From assembly GCA_038320345.1 (NCBI GenBank), contig JBBQED010000015.1:11495-75494 (forward strand): a DNA stretch of 64,000 nt, read 5' to 3'. Below, in pieces: positions 59,849 to 64,000 of this stretch (positions are counted from its first letter, which is position 1; each line of letters starts with the position of its first letter). The position numbers and the translations under genes were made by a program. A model generated the notes under the pieces. That model saw only the letters and a list, made by a program, of their open reading frames with translations, had not been told where the DNA came from and ran no database searches. Source of the DNA: JBBQED01 sp038320345. GTDB lineage: Bacteria > Bacteroidota > Bacteroidia > AKYH767-A > OLB10.

Positions 59849-62800
59849 ATGAATCTTAAGGGTAAATTCTTCCTTCGCTTATTTAATATTCGTGAAAATG
59901 AAGTCCGTTCTGCCGGTTTGTTTTTTTTCTATCATTTCTTCTTGGGTCTAGGTACGGCTTTGGTTTTCACTACAGTAAGTACCTTGTTCCTTGCTGCAAA
60001 TCCAACTTCTTTATTACCTACCGTTTATATGCTTTCGGCATTGGCGATGCTCGTAACAGGCAGAGTGTATTCCTATCTGGAACATCATTTTAATATTCAA
60101 CAGTTTTTGCCCGCAGTGTCGTTATGCAGCGTGTTGATCACTCTTATATTTCGTGTTCAGTTTGAATTTGTACATAATGTATGGATTCCATTGTTGATGA
60201 TGATAGGATTCCGACTGATTTATCTGTTGGGGAATTTGGAGTTCTGGGGTTTATCGGCGTTAGTTTTCGATGTACGTCAGAGTAAACGCCTCTTTGGTTT
60301 TATTAGTTCAGGTGATGTTCCGGCGAAATTGCTGGGTTACCTTTCGGTTTCCGTTCTTGTTCCTATCATTGGATTACCAGACTTACTTTGGATAGCCGTA
60401 GTTTCATTTATCATTTCCTTCGTTTTCTTAAAACAAATTTTTAAAGCAAGAAATATTGAAGTACAACATACCCATCCTGCAAATCATTCAAAGTCAAATA
60501 CGGTTTTAAAATCTTTTTTCGGAGATGACCTCATCAGTACACTTGCAGTAGTAGCATTTCTGGGTACGATTGTATTTACCTTGGTCGATTTCTCATTCTT
60601 GAGTCAGGTGCAAACCCGTTATCATTCCGAAGAACAATTGGCAGGATTTCTTGGGATTTTCTTTTCACTAGGATATACAATTACATTAATTACCAAATTG
60701 TATTTTGCGGGAAGATTGACTGAGCAATTAGGCGTGGGTCGCTCGTTGATGTTGCTTCCTTTGTTTTTGATAGTTCTCGTTTTAGTTTTTCTGCTTGCGG
60801 GAACATCGAGTATTATCGAGTTTAAATACCTGGCTTTTGTGGGAGTGTTTTACACTTCCATGAATGTTATCCGCTATGCTATTTATGATCCTGTTTCATT
60901 GGTCATGCTGCAACCATTAAGTTCCGGCCTCCGACTTAAAGGCCATACCGTGATCAAAGGATTTATCCAGCCGATAGCTGTAGGACTTACTGGAATTGTA
61001 CTCTATTGCTATCAAGAAAAAATTGGTCTTCCAGATTTTTATCATTTAAGTTTTCTGATTTTGATTGTGCTTGTGCTGATGTTCCCCGCAATTTCAAAAA
61101 GTAAAGTGAGCTATTTTCATTCCCTCAATAAAGCGATCAACCGCCGCTTTATTACAGGTGCGGATATTCCTATTGTGGATGATAATTATTTTGAACTGGT
61201 AGAGCATAAATTAAATTCAGGTCATACCCAGGAAGTCGTGCACGCGATGGATTTGTTGTCGGGAGAAGAGTTTACTCGGATCATTCCTTATCTCGAAAAA
61301 CTACTCGATAATGAACATCCTGTTATTGTGATCAGAGCATTGGAGTTCATATCCGATAAAAAAATACGCGATTATCAACCGCAGATTATGCAGTTGGTAA
61401 GTAATAACACGCATATCGATATCCGTAAAAAAGCTTTGGAGGCGCTGGATAAAAACGATCCGGATGCATGCAAAGAACTCACCGTGTTGTTAAAGTTAAA
61501 GCAGAAGGAGAGTTACACGCTTGCATTGTCAGGGTTATTATCTTCTGGACTTTCCGATTGGCGTCAACCTGCTGAACAAGAGTTGGAGCTTTTGATTAAA
61601 TCTGGGGATAAAACGCAGCAGATCCTTGCTTTAAATCTGATGACGGATCTGGTTTCTCCTCAATTCAATCCTTATGTGACTAATTTTCTGAGAAGCAATG
61701 ATCCTGATTTAATTGCTCCGGCCATTCAGGCTGCGGGCAGAATCCGACAACGGGTTTTAATTACTCCACTGATGGAGTTAATCACAAATAAGCGTTGGAA
61801 AAATCCTGCTGTGGAGGCGCTAATTAAAATTGGTAAACCCGTAATTAAACTTTTGTTGGAAAAAACAGAAGCCAATATCACTTTCCAAGAAAAAATTACG
61901 TGGATCAGGATTTGTGAAATGATTTCGAGCTATGATGCAGAGCCATTATTGATCCGCATTGCATTGGAGCAAAATTTTCATTTGCGTACAAAGGCTTTTC
62001 AGGCAATGAAAGATCTGCCGGAGCCGGTTTCAGAAGTTAGTCAGCATTTGTTTGAAACGATGTTGAATGATGAATTTGAATTGTTGTTTGTACTCTATAC
62101 CGTTCTTCAACATTCTCCTAAAATTCCTGAGCTGATGGATGCTGTGGAGTTTGAAATTAAAGGAGTAACTGGTAGGATATTTAGTTTGCTTGGATTGATC
62201 TACGATCGTCAATTAATTCGTCGTGCTGATCGTGCCGTGCGTCAAGCAAAAGGAGATCACAAAGCAAATGCATTGGAATTACTTGATTCTGTGATCCCGA
62301 GAAAAACACATGAATTGCTTGCCGCCATCTTTGAGCCTATTCCTGGTGCTGCAAAAGCAGAGAGTTTCAAAAAATATTATCGCCGCTTAAAAGCTAACGA
62401 CTCTTTGAAATCCCTTCTCGATCTCGGCTCGAATGTGTTTTCAGAATGGACAATATGTATGACCATTAATGCTATTAATTATGATGAGAGAGGAGTAAAG
62501 CTAATGAGTGATCATGTTAGCAATGCTGGCCCTTTAACATTACAACATCTTAAGACAAAATTCAGTGAGATAAAACTCAAGCATCCTCATTTGTATAAAC
62601 AGATTTCGGATGAAAATTTACAGAAAATATCTAAAGTCATGCATACCAAAGATCCATCACAACTCAGTGATATAGAAAAGGTATTCGTGTTGAAAAGCAC
62701 GAGCCTATTCGCTGGAACGCCGGAAAATATCATTGCGGAAATTGTCCCTATCGTAAAGGAAAAATTTGTGGGCGAACTACATCCTGTTTTCAAAAAAGGT

Positions 62801-63094
62801 GATAGTGGTAGTTCCATGTTTATCATCTATGGTGGAGAAATCAGAATCCATGATGGAGAACAAACATTTGCTGTACTGAAAAAAGGAGATTTTTTCGGAG
62901 AACTCGCGCTGTTGGATCCTGAACCGAGATCAGCATCTGCTACAGCATTAACGGATACGCTATTGCTCGAACTCGACGAAGAAGATGCTTATGAATTGAT
63001 GGAAGAAAGAATTGAAGTCTTAAAAAGTATCATTCGTATACTCTGTAAAAGGATCAGAAATCAGAATGATCTTATCTCTAATAAAAACAAATAA
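59849..63094 (+). CDS. NTT/ATP-ADP-translocase-like transporter fused to HEAT repeats and a cNMP-binding domain
   Basis: A 1081-residue, three-part protein. Residues 10-410 are membrane-embedded with about 12 segments and resemble the ATP/ADP translocase (NTT) family: VRSAGLFFFYHFFLGLG at the start, a loop with YHSEEQLAGFLGIFFSLGY, and the MFS-like layout. Residues 440-930 contain repeated HEAT-like helical pairs (PVIVIRALEFISDK, HIDIRKKALEALDK, DLIAPAIQAAGRIRQR). Residues 945-1070 are a cNMP-binding domain (KGDSGSSMFIIYGGEIRIHDG, GDFFGELALLDPEPRSASA). The HEAT-fused NTT form is known from free-living bacteria. Direct transport of ATP by this one is not shown. The HD gene converges at its 3' end. 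Confidence 0.88.
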   Translation: MNLKGKFFLRLFNIRENEVRSAGLFFFYHFFLGLGTALVFTTVSTLFLAANPTSLLPTVYMLSALAMLVTGRVYSYLEHHFNIQQFLPAVSLCSVLITLIFRVQFEFVHNVWIPLLMMIGFRLIYLLGNLEFWGLSALVFDVRQSKRLFGFISSGDVPAKLLGYLSVSVLVPIIGLPDLLWIAVVSFIISFVFLKQIFKARNIEVQHTHPANHSKSNTVLKSFFGDDLISTLAVVAFLGTIVFTLVDFSFLSQVQTRYHSEEQLAGFLGIFFSLGYTITLITKLYFAGRLTEQLGVGRSLMLLPLFLIVLVLVFLLAGTSSIIEFKYLAFVGVFYTSMNVIRYAIYDPVSLVMLQPLSSGLRLKGHTVIKGFIQPIAVGLTGIVLYCYQEKIGLPDFYHLSFLILIVLVLMFPAISKSKVSYFHSLNKAINRRFITGADIPIVDDNYFELVEHKLNSGHTQEVVHAMDLLSGEEFTRIIPYLEKLLDNEHPVIVIRALEFISDKKIRDYQPQIMQLVSNNTHIDIRKKALEALDKNDPDACKELTVLLKLKQKESYTLALSGLLSSGLSDWRQPAEQELELLIKSGDKTQQILALNLMTDLVSPQFNPYVTNFLRSNDPDLIAPAIQAAGRIRQRVLITPLMELITNKRWKNPAVEALIKIGKPVIKLLLEKTEANITFQEKITWIRICEMISSYDAEPLLIRIALEQNFHLRTKAFQAMKDLPEPVSEVSQHLFETMLNDEFELLFVLYTVLQHSPKIPELMDAVEFEIKGVTGRIFSLLGLIYDRQLIRRADRAVRQAKGDHKANALELLDSVIPRKTHELLAAIFEPIPGAAKAESFKKYYRRLKANDSLKSLLDLGSNVFSEWTICMTINAINYDERGVKLMSDHVSNAGPLTLQHLKTKFSEIKLKHPHLYKQISDENLQKISKVMHTKDPSQLSDIEKVFVLKSTSLFAGTPENIIAEIVPIVKEKFVGELHPVFKKGDSGSSMFIIYGGEIRIHDGEQTFAVLKKGDFFGELALLDPEPRSASATALTDTLLLELDEEDAYELMEERIEVLKSIIRILCKRIRNQNDLISNKNK

Positions 63095-63099
63095 AAAAA

Positions 63100-63681
63100 T
63101 TAAATACTTGACGCTTTAAGTTTTTCTTGATTTTCTAACTTCATATGATCCCTTTTCTTTTTAGAGGTCGCTGTCCAGTAATGATGGTTTCTTAAAAAGT
63201 CAAACTGAATTCTATTCCATTGTGCAGGATCATCAATTCTCTTGGTGAGCATCCATTCCTGAAAAAGATTTTGTGCGATTTTAGGATAATCTTCTCTCCC
63301 TAAATAATCGAGATCTGCATCACATAAAATTTGTTCCAAATGATTTTTAGGGCTCTGAGGCATACGTGTTGCCATAATCATTTCACAGATCTGGTCAATT
63401 TCAGAAGATGAATATTCTAGCGTTGGTAATTTCGCTTTCGCAAGGATACATCCCGCTGCTTCATGTCCATCATAAGCGGTGATAAAACCTAAGTCATGAA
63501 ATAAAGCTGCTGTTGCAAGTAAGTCCAGCGAATGCTGATCAGTAATTCCTTCTTCATGAGCAAGAATTAATGCAGCATTGGTAACATCTAGTGTATGTTC
63601 TAGATTATGGTAGGTGAGCTCTGCCGGAAGTTCAATTTCCAGTTTCTCTTTGATAAAAGATGCAGCTGCTTTAAGGTTCAT
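63100..63681 (-). CDS. HD-domain phosphohydrolase-like protein
   Basis: A 193-residue cytosolic protein. The metal motifs are YHNLEHTLDVTNA, the ALFHDLGF His-Asp pair and CDADLDYLG, which gives the H...HD...D signature. HD proteins hydrolyse phosphate esters of nucleotides, including cyclic ones; the substrate is unknown. It converges on the NTT-HEAT-cNMP gene with only 5 bp between stops. Whether the two act together is an open question. The C-terminal 40 residues are Lys-rich (TSKKKRDHMKLENQEK). Confidence 0.85.
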   Translation of the reverse strand: MNLKAAASFIKEKLEIELPAELTYHNLEHTLDVTNAALILAHEEGITDQHSLDLLATAALFHDLGFITAYDGHEAAGCILAKAKLPTLEYSSSEIDQICEMIMATRMPQSPKNHLEQILCDADLDYLGREDYPKIAQNLFQEWMLTKRIDDPAQWNRIQFDFLRNHHYWTATSKKKRDHMKLENQEKLKASSI

Positions 63682-63892
63682 AGGTTTGGTGCAATAGGTG
63701 GCACAACAATGATCACTAAAATAAATAATTTCTAAACCAGAACGCTATTTTTAGTTAATATTTGAAAAAATATTTTCGGTTTAAGGATGACCACTGTTTA
63801 TCAGGTCTTATTTGTGTTAGGTGGAACGAATTTCCAGTGTTGAAGCGAATGTATAATTAAAATTAATAGGTGAACGAGTAACGTTGTTCATT

Positions 63893-64000
63893 CTATTGGG
63901 TATCTTTTGATTTAGTAAAACGTTTTTGAACTTGCATCATCATTCTGGCTCCTAGGGCTTTACTCTTAAATATGGGGATCTTGATTTTGGCCTTTATCGA
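63893..64000 (-). CDS. C-terminal tail of a gene cut by the window end
   Basis: On the minus strand a frame with 35 sense codons enters from the right edge and stops at TAG 63893-63895. It encodes a basic tail (ALGARMMMQVQKRFTKSK near the end). The start and identity are outside the window. The 211 bp between it and the HD gene contains no gene I can see. Confidence 0.35.
   Translation of the reverse strand, partial: SIKAKIKIPIFKSKALGARMMMQVQKRFTKSKDTQ

Overview
The window is an AT-rich chromosomal segment of a member of the Bacteroidota, probably a free-living or environmental lineage near the Chitinophagia/Sphingobacteriia. The evidence is a type III glutamine synthetase, type IX secretion (T9SS) sorting tails, a TonB receptor with a carboxypeptidase-like N-domain, DUF5606, DUF2723 and DUF6671 proteins, and promoters of the Bacteroidota form TTG-N19-21-TAnnTTTG. 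I saw no tRNA, rRNA, CRISPR array, integrase or transposase. Most of the window is chromosomal housekeeping DNA.

Layout. 1-4.6 kb: a truncated CPFC protein, a DUF6671 zinc-ribbon protein, isocitrate dehydrogenase divergent from a LysR regulator, and a small lipoprotein. 4.7-9.3 kb: a Kup potassium transporter, then glutamine synthetase III with a clear promoter, an upstream palindrome and a terminator. 9.3-15.7 kb (minus): three overlapping membrane/glycan genes (GT-C enzyme, GT4 transferase, flippase), a TonB receptor and an EVE protein. 15.9-16.9 kb: an exported dienelactone hydrolase. 17.1-21.7 kb: aconitase between two decayed copies of one T9SS-protein family, with two REP-like ~90 bp elements close by. 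This is the most rearranged part of the window. 21.7-27.4 kb: a PKD lipoprotein, a UMF1 transporter, a LutA-like Fe-S protein and a large secreted LamG/PNGase F-like protein. 27.6-31.9 kb: purB-fabD-folE-PTPS, divergent from futalosine hydrolase. 31.9-40.2 kb: a VWA protein, phosphatidylserine decarboxylase, glutamate dehydrogenase, an aminopeptidase/DUF2723 pair and acyl-CoA dehydrogenase. 40.4-49.4 kb: TsaC/Sua5, a sterol-desaturase-like enzyme, a cNMP-binding histidine kinase, MsrB, a VOC protein, a lipoprotein, a racemase, a fatty acid desaturase, thiolase and a MORN-type repeat protein. 49.4-64 kb: a FadN-type beta-oxidation enzyme, an S9 peptidase, DUF5606, an M3 peptidase, a six-domain hybrid kinase, an NTT-HEAT-cNMP fusion, an HD protein and the tail of one more gene.

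How the genes fit together. Isocitrate dehydrogenase, aconitase, glutamate dehydrogenase and glutamine synthetase link the TCA cycle to nitrogen assimilation. Acyl-CoA dehydrogenase, thiolase and the FadN-type enzyme are the three gene types of the Bacillus fadNAE beta-oxidation set, all on one strand here but spread over 13 kb. Futalosine hydrolase implies the futalosine route to menaquinone. FolE plus a eukaryote-like PTPS suggests a reduced pterin cofactor.

Best leads: the NTT-HEAT-cNMP fusion next to an HD protein; the internally deleted T9SS-gene copies around aconitase; the REP-like elements with conserved ends and different central hairpins; the palindrome and repeated CCCCTAAAAAT motif at the glutamine synthetase promoter; and four genes whose -7 box ends exactly 4 nt before the ATG.
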